NCBI RefSeq assembly: GCF_900142205.1 | Contig: NZ_FRAA01000003.1 | Location: 1-64,000, forward strand | Length of the DNA stretch: 64,000 bases | From: Reichenbachiella agariperforans | Lineage (GTDB): Bacteria > Bacteroidota > Bacteroidia > Cytophagales > Cyclobacteriaceae | Reading direction: 5' to 3' | Part shown: piece by piece, positions 8,347-15,941 of the stretch | Position numbering within the stretch: the stretch's first letter is position 1 | Layout: the number at the start of each line of letters is the position of its first letter | Translations under genes and position numbers: made by a program | The notes under the pieces: model-generated | The model's database searches: none | Seen by the model: only the letters and a program-made list of their open reading frames with translations | Told to the model about the DNA's origin: nothing

Positions 8347-9897
8347 TTAGTTATTCGCAGGAGTATTCAACTTCTCCATCACCTTGTCTAAACTAAAGCT
8401 TGCTGCTTTCATCCTTGGTGGGTAGTCTTTGAAAGTCATCAGGAAGTCTCCTACTACCTTTTGCGCTGGCACTAACAAGAATGCATGATCCAATAACCAA
8501 TCATAATAAGTGTTAGACGTTATCGTAGCAAACTCGTAAGGATCTCGTCTTAAATTATAAATCATAGGTAATCTTAGAGGAATAAATGGCTCTGCCCAAA
8601 CTTGCAAAGTCCCTGGGGAACGTTGCTCCATAAAGATCAATTTCCAATCTTCATATCTTAATGCTGTCAAATCACCATCATCGGAGAAATAGAATAGTTC
8701 CTTTCTCGGCCCTTTATCTACACTTTCCTTAAAATAAGGAACAAAACTATAGCCATCTAGGTGCACTTTGAAATTTCTTCCATTAGCTGAATACCCCTTA
8801 AGTAATTTTTTAGGAACATCCTTTTGACCAGCTGCTTCTAAGAAAGTGGGCATCCAATCCATTCCTGACATGATTTCATTACATATAGATCCAGGCTTGA
8901 CTGTTCCAGGCCATCTGACCATAGCAGGCACTCTCCAACCGCCTTCCCAGTTGGTATTTTTCTCCCCTCTAAATGGGTTGAGCCCAGCATCTGGCCAAGT
9001 GTTTTTATGGGGTCCATTATCTGTCGAGTACATCACGATCGTGTTGTCAGTTATCTTAAGTTCATCGAGTAAGTCTAAGAATTTACCCACGTGCATGTCA
9101 TGCTCTACCATACCATCACCGTATTCGTTCTGTCCAGAAATCCCTCTTAGTTCATCCTTTACGTGTGTTCTGAAGTGCATTCTGGTGCCATTCCACCATA
9201 CAAAGAAGGGTTTGTCAGCCTTGACTGCATCTCTGATAAATTTGATGGCTGCCTCAGAAGACTCATCATCGATGGTCTCCATTCTTTTTTTGGTCAAAGG
9301 TCCTGTGTCTTTGATATCTCCATCTGCAGTTGAATGGATAACCCCTCTAGGCCCAAAATTCTTCCTGAAATCAGGGTACTCCTTAGGATCTGGATAATCT
9401 GGCAATTCGGGTTCTTCTTCAGCATTGAGATGATACAGGTTACCATAGAACTCATCAAAACCATGGTTAGTTGGCAAGTGTTCGTCTCTATCTCCTAGGT
9501 GATTTTTACCAAACTGACCAGTCACATATCCAGCAGGCTTAAGTAATTCTGCAATTGTAGGGTCTTTCTCAGAAATCCCTTCTTTGGCTCCAGGCATTCC
9601 CACTTTACTCAACCCTGTTCGGAATACGCTTTGGCCAAGAATAAATGAAGAACGCCCCGCAGTACATGACTGTTCTGCATAGTAGTCTGTAAAAATCATT
9701 CCTTCTTTGGCAATTCGATCTATATTAGGTGTGGTATAACCTACTACACCCATCGTATAGGCACTAATATTTGATTGACCTATATCGTCTCCCCATATCA
9801 CAAGGATATTCGGTTTCTTCTTTTGTGCCATTGCCAACATAGGCAACATGAGCACTAAAGAAAATGCAGTATTAAAAAATACAGTCCTTTTTTTCAT
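8347..9897 (-). CDS. Periplasmic arylsulfatase (sulfatase S1 family)
   Basis: 516 residues with a signal peptide cleaved near A-M-A-Q (about residue 25). The N-terminal metal site W-G-D-D (37-38) is followed by C-T-A-G-R with Cys 78 as the formylglycine precursor in a C-x-A-x-R sulfatase signature. Further motifs are G-K-N-H-L-G-D and M-Y-S-T-D-N-G. The enzyme should hydrolyse sulfate esters in the periplasm once activated by a formylglycine-generating enzyme, none of which is encoded here. The substrate is unknown; sulfated algal polysaccharide is possible from the surrounding carbohydrate genes. The 237 bp upstream (9898-10134) holds no gene I can see. Confidence 0.9.
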   Translation of the reverse strand: MKKRTVFFNTAFSLVLMLPMLAMAQKKKPNILVIWGDDIGQSNISAYTMGVVGYTTPNIDRIAKEGMIFTDYYAEQSCTAGRSSFILGQSVFRTGLSKVGMPGAKEGISEKDPTIAELLKPAGYVTGQFGKNHLGDRDEHLPTNHGFDEFYGNLYHLNAEEEPELPDYPDPKEYPDFRKNFGPRGVIHSTADGDIKDTGPLTKKRMETIDDESSEAAIKFIRDAVKADKPFFVWWNGTRMHFRTHVKDELRGISGQNEYGDGMVEHDMHVGKFLDLLDELKITDNTIVMYSTDNGPHKNTWPDAGLNPFRGEKNTNWEGGWRVPAMVRWPGTVKPGSICNEIMSGMDWMPTFLEAAGQKDVPKKLLKGYSANGRNFKVHLDGYSFVPYFKESVDKGPRKELFYFSDDGDLTALRYEDWKLIFMEQRSPGTLQVWAEPFIPLRLPMIYNLRRDPYEFATITSNTYYDWLLDHAFLLVPAQKVVGDFLMTFKDYPPRMKAASFSLDKVMEKLNTPANN

Positions 9898-10134
9898 AGT
9901 TAAATTGATTAAATGTTATTCGAATAATACATGTTACAATAGTCTTCTAATTGATATCTCTCACCTGCTAAATTAAATTTACCAAAACTTTCTCATTCTT
10001 AAAGCCTTGTATTTTCATTTCGAACCAAAAAAGAAATCTAAATCCATATCATAACATGTTGACACATTGCATATATGATTTCTCAAATGGAGAACAATAC
10101 CAAACTTTTTCTGATTCACTTTATTGGCTTCTTT

Positions 10135-11292
10135 TTACCTTCCAAATGTTTCTCCTATTCTAAAAGCTAAACTCCAATCATCTCGCCCGACTCCTACATC
10201 GAGCCCGATGTTAATTTTTTCTGAAGGGATCATTCTATACCTCACTCCTGCTCCTACACTAGGGAGCAATGGCCCATCCGATACCTCACTCATCTGATCG
10301 ACTGCTGTTCCTACACCTAGAAAACCAATCATGGCAAAACGTTTGTAAATATGCTGACGAAGTTCTGCTTGAATCGCATACACTTGAGCCCCTCGAAACT
10401 TTCCCTGCGAATATCCTCTCAGGTCATCTCTCCCGATAAAATTCTCCCCTTGGAAAGGCACATCTCCATCAGCTATGTTGGCATAGATACGGGATACCAA
10501 TATGGTGTTGCTATTCTTCTTGATGTCCCAAAAATTATTGATAGCCAATTCGTATTGGTTGTAGTCACTGCTCGCTCCCAACCCTTCTCTGATAAAAGAG
10601 TTCTTGAACTGTATAAAATATCCCTTGGTTGGATAATTGACATTGTCACGACTATCGTAAAGTAGGCTGTAGCCCAAACTCATCATCCTAGCACTCTTAG
10701 ACGGTAGCTCACCTGTAATGGGGTTCTCTATATCATATACGGTGTTGGCCCACTGGGCATTGAGCAGCGCTCCTGTGTAAAGGTTAGGCAATACTCGCCG
10801 TTTCGCATCTAGAACTGCAAACTGGGTATTGGTGGTAAAATCGACCCAAACACCTCCGTCATGCACCTCTCCAATCGAGGGGGGCAAATTGGGTAAACCT
10901 TGAAAGTACTGAAAGAAAATCTCCCCTGTCCCTCCTATCAATTTCAGCCTCCATCTATCCTCTCTCAAATAGAGCTGCTGTACGACCAAGGCCATGTAGG
11001 TATTACTAGTGGAATACATCCCCATGAGCATGGTAGATGAAGAAGGTGAAATAGTATCTTTAGGAGCAACCTTATAATACATAGAGCCCATCACCCCCAG
11101 CATAAAACCAAAAGACCTGTTGTAATTGGGCATCGGAATCGCTGCAAAAGTCACTTTCTTAGTAGAGTCCTTGGGGGATCGTTGCATTTGAGCATAAGAC
11201 GGAATGCTCACCAACACAGTCAAACTCAACAAAAAACCACACGCTAAACAAACATATCTAGAGAATCTATAAGTAGTTGCGGTCGAGGGCAT
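10135..11292 (-). CDS. Omp85/D15-like outer membrane beta-barrel protein
   Basis: 385 residues. A signal peptide ends near S-Y-A-Q (residue 35). The rest is alternating beta-strand sequence with repeated aromatic/glycine patterns, including D-S-R-D-N-V-N-Y-P-T-K-G-Y-F, which matches the conserved strand of bacterial surface antigen (D15) barrels. The C-terminus is a typical last strand (W-S-L-A-F-R-I-G). No POTRA domains are present, so it is a barrel-only member with unknown cargo. It is a paralogue of the protein at 24021-25310, with the same D-x-R-D-N-x-N-x-P pattern. Confidence 0.8.
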   Translation of the reverse strand: MPSTATTYRFSRYVCLACGFLLSLTVLVSIPSYAQMQRSPKDSTKKVTFAAIPMPNYNRSFGFMLGVMGSMYYKVAPKDTISPSSSTMLMGMYSTSNTYMALVVQQLYLREDRWRLKLIGGTGEIFFQYFQGLPNLPPSIGEVHDGGVWVDFTTNTQFAVLDAKRRVLPNLYTGALLNAQWANTVYDIENPITGELPSKSARMMSLGYSLLYDSRDNVNYPTKGYFIQFKNSFIREGLGASSDYNQYELAINNFWDIKKNSNTILVSRIYANIADGDVPFQGENFIGRDDLRGYSQGKFRGAQVYAIQAELRQHIYKRFAMIGFLGVGTAVDQMSEVSDGPLLPSVGAGVRYRMIPSEKINIGLDVGVGRDDWSLAFRIGETFGR

Positions 11293-11449
11293 TTAGACAG
11301 GAGAAAAGGTTAGTTAGTTTAGAGTAAATATAAACGTATTGTAATAGATCATGCATAAGTAGAGACAATAAACTACATACCTTCTCACCAGAAATAATCA
11401 CCTTGACCTCTTTATAACCGATATACAGCAGGTTATGAAGAACCCGTGA

Positions 11450-12154
11450 CTAGCTGTCAATCAATCTTCTATTAACACTTAACGGCATTTCCACTTTAGA
11501 AATGATCTTATCCATGTCCACCAAAAATATTTTCTTATCGCGTATTTCGATCAAGCCATCATCCTTAAACTCCTTCAAAGTCCTACCCACGCTTTCTCTA
11601 GTCGCTCCAATCAAGTTCGATAGATCCTGTCTAGAAAGCTTTATGCCCATACTATCATACCTATTGTTCAGTATCAATAGGAACAGAGCTAACCTAGGTG
11701 TTTGCGCTTTCTGCGCTAATACCGCTATGGTATTGGCGAGTACCCCAAACTCGTGCGCCATATTCTTTATGACAGCCGCTTTAAGGGATGGAATCGTTTC
11801 CATCAACTCCATGAAATTGTCTTTACTAATGAACTCGGTCGTTATGGACTCTAGGGCTTCACAGGAATCTTGGTACCGCTCATCGGAGAGCAATGCATGA
11901 TAGCCCAATAAATCCCCCTCTTTGTATATATAGAATATCTGCTCTTGATCCCCCACTACCTTCTTGTACTTCTTGACCGTGCCTTTCGTTATATAAAAAA
12001 TACCCGTTGGTATCCCATCTTCATAAAACAGTCTATCTCCTCTTTTGAACGTCATTGGTTCAAAGCAACTCATCACCTTCCTTTTATCGGGTTCTGATAA
12101 CTCTTGAAGCAAGAAATTACTCATAAAATCAAACTTTCTATATAATCTATTCAT
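11450..12154 (-). CDS. Crp/Fnr-family transcriptional regulator
   Basis: 234 residues. An N-terminal cyclic-nucleotide-binding-like barrel (about 15-125) precedes a long dimer helix and a winged helix-turn-helix (about 170-215). The recognition helix reads R-E-S-V-G-R (186-191), nearly the same as R-E-T-V-G-R of E. coli CRP, which contacts TGTGA half-sites. No N-terminal cysteine cluster is present, so an Fe-S sensor like FNR is unlikely. A TGTGA-N6-TCACA site lies in the divergent spacer at 12248-12263, suggesting self-regulation and control of the carbonic anhydrase operon. An alternative start at 12124 would shorten it by 10 residues. Confidence 0.88.
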   Translation of the reverse strand: MNRLYRKFDFMSNFLLQELSEPDKRKVMSCFEPMTFKRGDRLFYEDGIPTGIFYITKGTVKKYKKVVGDQEQIFYIYKEGDLLGYHALLSDERYQDSCEALESITTEFISKDNFMELMETIPSLKAAVIKNMAHEFGVLANTIAVLAQKAQTPRLALFLLILNNRYDSMGIKLSRQDLSNLIGATRESVGRTLKEFKDDGLIEIRDKKIFLVDMDKIISKVEMPLSVNRRLIDS

Positions 12155-12226
12155 AGGAGATGTTTCTTAGAAAGAACAAACAAACGAAATAAGTACTAAT
12201 GATAAAAATAAAGTACCAAGCAAGTG

Positions 12227-12263
12227 TGTGATATATATTACTATATTTGTGACATATATCACA
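12227..12263. promoter_or_regulatory. Crp-like operators and promoter element in divergent spacer
   Basis: 12248-12263 reads TGTGA-CATATA-TCACA, a perfect CRP-type dyad. A weaker copy starts at 12227 (TGTGA-TATATA-TTACT). The outer arms 12227-12236 and 12254-12263 are also perfect 10-bp inverted repeats. A Bacteroidota -7 element, TATATTTG, at 12242-12249 on the plus strand overlaps the strong site, so binding would probably repress the plus-strand operon. No good -33 element was found. Confidence 0.65.
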
Positions 12264-12386
12264 TTGATACATTTAATACATTAGTCCCATATAGCGGTAC
12301 CCGACTCTACAAGAGCTAACCAATATCACTCTAACAAGACAATCGTTGACTGCACTTAAAAGCAAAAAACTACAGCCCCTGACACA

Positions 12387-12893
12387 ATGAGTTCAATCAA
12401 AAAATCGAAACCCCTCTTTGTAGTATGCCCCGAATGTCATTTAGAACATAAATTACAAGCCAAATACGGCGATGACATTGTCTTTATTAGTGCGTTAGGA
12501 GGTCTATATCAGTTCGAATCATTTGATGAATATGAAGAGGTGTCTCAATTGATCTCTAACCAAAATATAAACCGCATTTATATCGTAAACTCCCATCACT
12601 GCTCATTCTTCCAAAATGTCATTGTTGGGAAAAAACTCAAAGCCACCTACGCCGAAGACACTCTCAACAACCTGTATTTTGAAAACATCGAAGCGCTAAT
12701 ACCTCTCAACAGGATCAGCGAAAAAATCCGTCTACTGTCTAGCCTTTTCCTTAAATCTCAAGGCCAAAAGTTTTTGGATAGTCCTCTCTTAGGTGATCGG
12801 ATTGAATCTGGTGAATTGGAGTGTATCGGACTATTCATTGACCATGAGTATACATTCAATGAAGTCCCTATATATGGAACCACCACTATTTAG
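12387..12893 (+). CDS. Small protein, possibly a degenerate beta-carbonic anhydrase relative
   Basis: 168 residues, no signal peptide. I do not recognise the family with certainty. The order of elements C-P-E-C (14-17), a hydrophobic strand, then I-Y-I-V-N-S-H-H-C (64-72) resembles the zinc-site layout of beta-carbonic anhydrases. The key D/R dyad is absent and the His-Cys spacing differs, so it would be inactive as an anhydrase. It is followed 50 bp later by a genuine beta-carbonic anhydrase on the same strand and is probably co-transcribed. It could be a regulatory or structural partner of that enzyme (inference) or an unrelated metal-binding protein. Confidence 0.6.
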   Translation: MSSIKKSKPLFVVCPECHLEHKLQAKYGDDIVFISALGGLYQFESFDEYEEVSQLISNQNINRIYIVNSHHCSFFQNVIVGKKLKATYAEDTLNNLYFENIEALIPLNRISEKIRLLSSLFLKSQGQKFLDSPLLGDRIESGELECIGLFIDHEYTFNEVPIYGTTTI

Positions 12894-12943
12894 CAAAACC
12901 TAAATTCCGCACTGAAATCGTACTACACCAAAACACTACTACA

Positions 12944-13585
12944 ATGAAAACTTCATATGACAAACTGATCAAAGGAAACGAAGAATGGGTACAAGAGAAA
13001 CTATCACTCGATCCTAATTATTTTGTACAGTTGGCGAAGGGACAAGAGCCGAATTTTCTATGGATTGGGTGCTCGGACAGCCGAGTTCCGGCTAATGAAA
13101 TAACCAAAACTCAATCAGGTGAGATATTCGTACACCGCAACATCGCCAACCAAGTCATACACTCTGACACCAATATGCTGAGTGTATTGCAGTATGCGAT
13201 CGAATACTTGCATGTCAAACATGTCATTGTATGTGGACACTATGGGTGCGGTGGGGTCAAGGCTGCTATGAGCAACTCCTATGTCGGGCTCGTGGGTAGA
13301 TGGCTGGCTTATCTCAAAGACATCTACCAAAACAACAAGTCCACACTCGACAGCCTCTCAACTGAAGAAGAACGTGAAAACAAAATGGTCGAGCTCAATG
13401 TCATCGAACAGGTGCACAACCTGGCCAAAACGTCGTTTGTCCAAAAAGCATGGATGAAACGAGAACTAGAAATACATGGATGGGTCTATTCGCTCAATGA
13501 CGGAAAAATAATAGATCTCAACTGCAAATACGCAAGTATCGACCAGCTGGAGCCTATCTATCGCTTTAGTGGGCTGAGTAAATGA
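12944..13585 (+). CDS. can: Beta-carbonic anhydrase
   Basis: 213 residues, close to the usual length of bacterial beta-class enzymes. Zinc ligands are Cys 43 and Asp 45 in C-S-D-S-R, and His 99 and Cys 102 in G-H-Y-G-C-G-G. The Asp/Arg dyad (Asp 45, Arg 47) is intact. It interconverts CO2 and bicarbonate in the cytoplasm. It sits 50 bp behind the 12387 gene and downstream of the Crp-like operators, so a Crp/Fnr regulator probably sets its expression. Confidence 0.95.
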   Translation: MKTSYDKLIKGNEEWVQEKLSLDPNYFVQLAKGQEPNFLWIGCSDSRVPANEITKTQSGEIFVHRNIANQVIHSDTNMLSVLQYAIEYLHVKHVIVCGHYGCGGVKAAMSNSYVGLVGRWLAYLKDIYQNNKSTLDSLSTEEERENKMVELNVIEQVHNLAKTSFVQKAWMKRELEIHGWVYSLNDGKIIDLNCKYASIDQLEPIYRFSGLSK

Positions 13586-13660
13586 TAACGTTTTAGATAC
13601 AGGTAACCTGTCTCTTGGTAATTACAATGGTTGTAATCTCTAAACAAGTCTATCCCTTGT

Positions 13661-13690
13661 CCGTTCCGTGGCCTGTATGCCACGGAACGG
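13661..13690. terminator. Hairpin downstream of carbonic anhydrase
   Basis: Perfect 12-bp stem (13661-13672 and 13679-13690) with a 6-nt loop. A T run follows only after about 12 more bases, so termination is likely but not of textbook form. Confidence 0.6.
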
Positions 13691-13796
13691 TTATCGTACG
13701 GATTTTTTCAGAAATCAAGTAACTCATCAATCCAGTACTGTCTCTGGCATTGTTATACAAGTGCTCCTCATATTACATGAGTTCTTTTTTCCACGT

Positions 13797-14291
13797 TTAG
13801 TTTGGGGAATGCAGACCAATTTTATTCCCTTCCGAATCGAGAAATATTGCGTAATATCCGCTTTCATCTGCGTGAGGTGATTTTGGAACAATTATTTTTC
13901 CGTCATTTTCTTCGACCTTATCAAGAATTATTTGAAGATTATCTCCTCCATTTAGATATATGGTCACTCCATCCGCAGAGGGTTTATAACCTTCTGCTTT
14001 CATAATAACTCCCGTTATCATTTGCCCTTCGTATGGGAATATTCCCATTTGCATTTCTGGGAATTCCATTTTTTCAATCTTAAGGTCTAAAATTGCCTGA
14101 TAAAAATCGACTGCTCTTGAAATATCTGTAGCTGGAATTTCAAAAATGGAAATAAAACTTTTCATATCGCTCGTTTTTTGTGCTTCCTTTGAATCTGTTT
14201 GTTGGTTCTCGGTACTGGATTTGCCTTGACCTTTACAAGCTATAATGCAAAAGGAAAGTATAACCGCACTACAAAGTATTCTCTTTTTCAT
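13797..14291 (-). CDS. VOC/glyoxalase-fold lipoprotein
   Basis: 164 residues. The lipoprotein signal ends at I-I-A-C (Cys 19), followed by a short polar linker. One VOC domain starts near residue 45 (F-E-I-P-A-T-D-I-S-R-A-V-D-F-Y) and ends with Y-Y-A-I-F-L-D-S-E-G-N-K-I-G-L-H, the usual closing strand. VOC proteins of this kind are normally cytoplasmic; a lipid-anchored version is less common, and its ligand is unknown. The gene and its AraC neighbour are noticeably richer in A+T than the flanking genes, suggesting recent acquisition. Confidence 0.8.
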   Translation of the reverse strand: MKKRILCSAVILSFCIIACKGQGKSSTENQQTDSKEAQKTSDMKSFISIFEIPATDISRAVDFYQAILDLKIEKMEFPEMQMGIFPYEGQMITGVIMKAEGYKPSADGVTIYLNGGDNLQIILDKVEENDGKIIVPKSPHADESGYYAIFLDSEGNKIGLHSPN

Positions 14292-14368
14292 ATTTGATTT
14301 TTTTAAGTTCTCGGTACAAATATGAATTATTTGAAAAGTCTAAAATTGTAAAAATGCGACACGTGGTT

Positions 14369-15184
14369 TTACTTGTAGAAGAGTGTTGAAAGAGCCATAT
14401 TTTCGTTAGCTAAAAACTCCTTCGGGTTGACACCTGTAAACTCCTTAAAATCTTTTATAAAATGTGCTTGGTCGAAATATTCACTTTCGTATGCAATGTT
14501 GATTAGGTTATCCTTTTTTTTGTTTAGCAACATTTTTAAAGCGGTTTGAAGTCGAATTACTTTACCTAATTGTTTTGGGCTGACACCAATTTGCTTTTTA
14601 AAATTTCTTTCGAGTTGTCTTCTTTTGGATAAATCTTCTTTAAGAATGGTGGTGATTGATTCAGTTCCATTTGATGATAAAAGAGCCTCAACGGTTTGTT
14701 TTACGATATTATCAATGGTGATTTTGTCACTTAACTTTTCTAAAAGAAAGTTTTCTATAATTTCAATTCGTTGTTCGATGTCCGTTGCTTGAATTATTTT
14801 TTGTTCCAATTCTTTGGCGGTGTTTGCTCCGAACAGTAATTCTATAGGTGTTTCTTTATTTGCCAAATCTTTAATTGGCATTGTAACGAAATTTGCAAAC
14901 CCATAAGGGTAAAACCTAATTGCAAATGTATTTACGTAACCTGTTGGTTCGATATAAAATGGTTCAATAGTTTGTCCTAGTACCATTGCACGCGGTTGCA
15001 GTATAAATTCATCTTTCGATGTATAACGCTTAATATCGTCTCCGAGAATAAATGCCATTTCTATACAACCATCAGGTATAATCCGCTGTCTTTCCGAATC
15101 GTTATCCGCAGGAACTTCTAAAGTCCAATAACAACTTACAAGAGATGCTAAATCTGAATGTGGTCGAAATGTTTGATAGTTCAT
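14369..15184 (-). CDS. AraC-family transcriptional regulator
   Basis: 271 residues. The N-terminal sensor begins Y-Q-T-F-R-P-H-S-D-L-A-S-L-V-S-C-Y-W, typical of the DUF6597-type domain in Bacteroidota AraC proteins. The C-terminal double helix-turn-helix spans about 165-265 and includes F-D-Q-A-H-F-I-K-D-F-K-E-F-T-G-V-N-P-K-E-F, the second AraC motif. It is 77 bp upstream of the VOC lipoprotein on the same strand, which it may control. The gene is AT-rich. The remnant of a barrel protein gene begins 91 bp beyond its start. Confidence 0.88.
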   Translation of the reverse strand: MNYQTFRPHSDLASLVSCYWTLEVPADNDSERQRIIPDGCIEMAFILGDDIKRYTSKDEFILQPRAMVLGQTIEPFYIEPTGYVNTFAIRFYPYGFANFVTMPIKDLANKETPIELLFGANTAKELEQKIIQATDIEQRIEIIENFLLEKLSDKITIDNIVKQTVEALLSSNGTESITTILKEDLSKRRQLERNFKKQIGVSPKQLGKVIRLQTALKMLLNKKKDNLINIAYESEYFDQAHFIKDFKEFTGVNPKEFLANENMALSTLFYK

Positions 15185-15223
15185 TGATTAATTGATGCTT
15201 TTTTGAATGAAGTCCTATGCATA

Positions 15224-15362
15224 TAATGAAGGCTGACTGGAGAAAGTGTGGAGGCTTAATTTCATTTGGGTTGTTTTAGAAGTTTTCGTTGAGTCTGAGG
15301 AAGAGACCTGAAGTCCCGTAGTTGGCCCAGACATAATCTATACCGATGTTGGTATGGAATTT
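15224..15362. repeat. Left copy of island-flanking direct repeat
   Basis: From TAATGAAGGCTGACT onward this segment matches 23974-24107 in the same orientation. It covers the 3' end and downstream flank of the barrel protein gene. The first 85 bases of coding sequence differ at about 7 positions; the noncoding part has small indels. Together the copies bracket the restriction-modification genes. Confidence 0.8.
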
Positions 15363-15437
15363 TGAGGTGTACTTTTTACGCGTCATATCAATAAATTCAA
15401 TCGCCATTTCTGAACTAAACTCACTATCCCATTTTTT
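15276..15437 (-). pseudogene. Truncated 3' end of an Omp85-like barrel gene
   Basis: Read on the minus strand, the 3' end encodes T-N-I-G-I-D-Y-x-W-x-N-Y-G-T-S-G-L-F-L-R-L-N-E-N-F followed by a stop, matching the C-terminus of the protein at 24021-25310. Upstream the frame continues for about 30 residues to an in-frame stop near 15435. No start or signal peptide is present. It is a relic of a second barrel gene or of a partial duplication. Confidence 0.75.
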
Positions 15438-15440
15438 GGG

Positions 15441-15941
15441 CTATCATCACTATGAAAAGTGAGGGGTTGAGTGGTCTTTTCGATGGGTATTATGGACCAT
15501 AAATGGGCGTATCATAGATGTTTTAATAATTGTACTATTCAAAGTTAAAAAAACCACTTGTCTTTCCACCCTCAACCACGTGTGTTTCGAGCGCCAAAGA
15601 CCTGTGTTCGGACGGTCAAACACGTGTGTTCCGAGCCTCAATCACCTGTGTTCGGAGCTACATGAACATGTGGCCTAAAAAACCCTGCTCTATTCGACTG
15701 AAACGCACTATTTGAAAATACCTTTGAATGTATACGATAACCATTCGGCATCAAACGCTAGTCAGTGACATTGTACTATTCTAACATTCAGTCATTTGCT
15801 ATTTTCTTTTAGTAGCAGAAAGTTTCGGTTTACCACCGTGCGATGGGCAGACATACGCTACCGGCAAGTTTTGGTTTGCGGGTTTGCCTTGCGCGACTTA
15901 GCAATGTGTATGGCTGAGAAGGGCGGGTTGTGTCATTTTGA
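15441..15941. other. 500-bp noncoding spacer with 22-bp array
   Basis: No convincing gene. A short open frame (15450-15641, minus) lies across the tandem array and has no recognisable protein features. The stretch holds the 22-bp tandem array (15556-15687), and otherwise G/T-rich sequence just downstream of hsdM. Confidence 0.7.
15556..15687. repeat. Imperfect 22-bp tandem repeat array
   Basis: Six consecutive units start exactly every 22 bp at 15556, 15578, 15600, 15622, 15644 and 15666. The four central units share AC(G/C)TGTGTT(C/T)(G/C)GA, with a variable tail ending in CAA or similar; the outer two are decayed. Period 22 is about two DNA turns. Confidence 0.8.

Noticed and set aside
13668-13880. 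Small gene after carbonic anhydrase
   Set aside because: It starts inside a 12-bp perfect hairpin and overlaps the end of the VOC lipoprotein gene on the other strand.
15556-15687. CRISPR array
   Set aside because: The period is only 22 bp with no repeat-spacer alternation, and there is no cas gene in the window.
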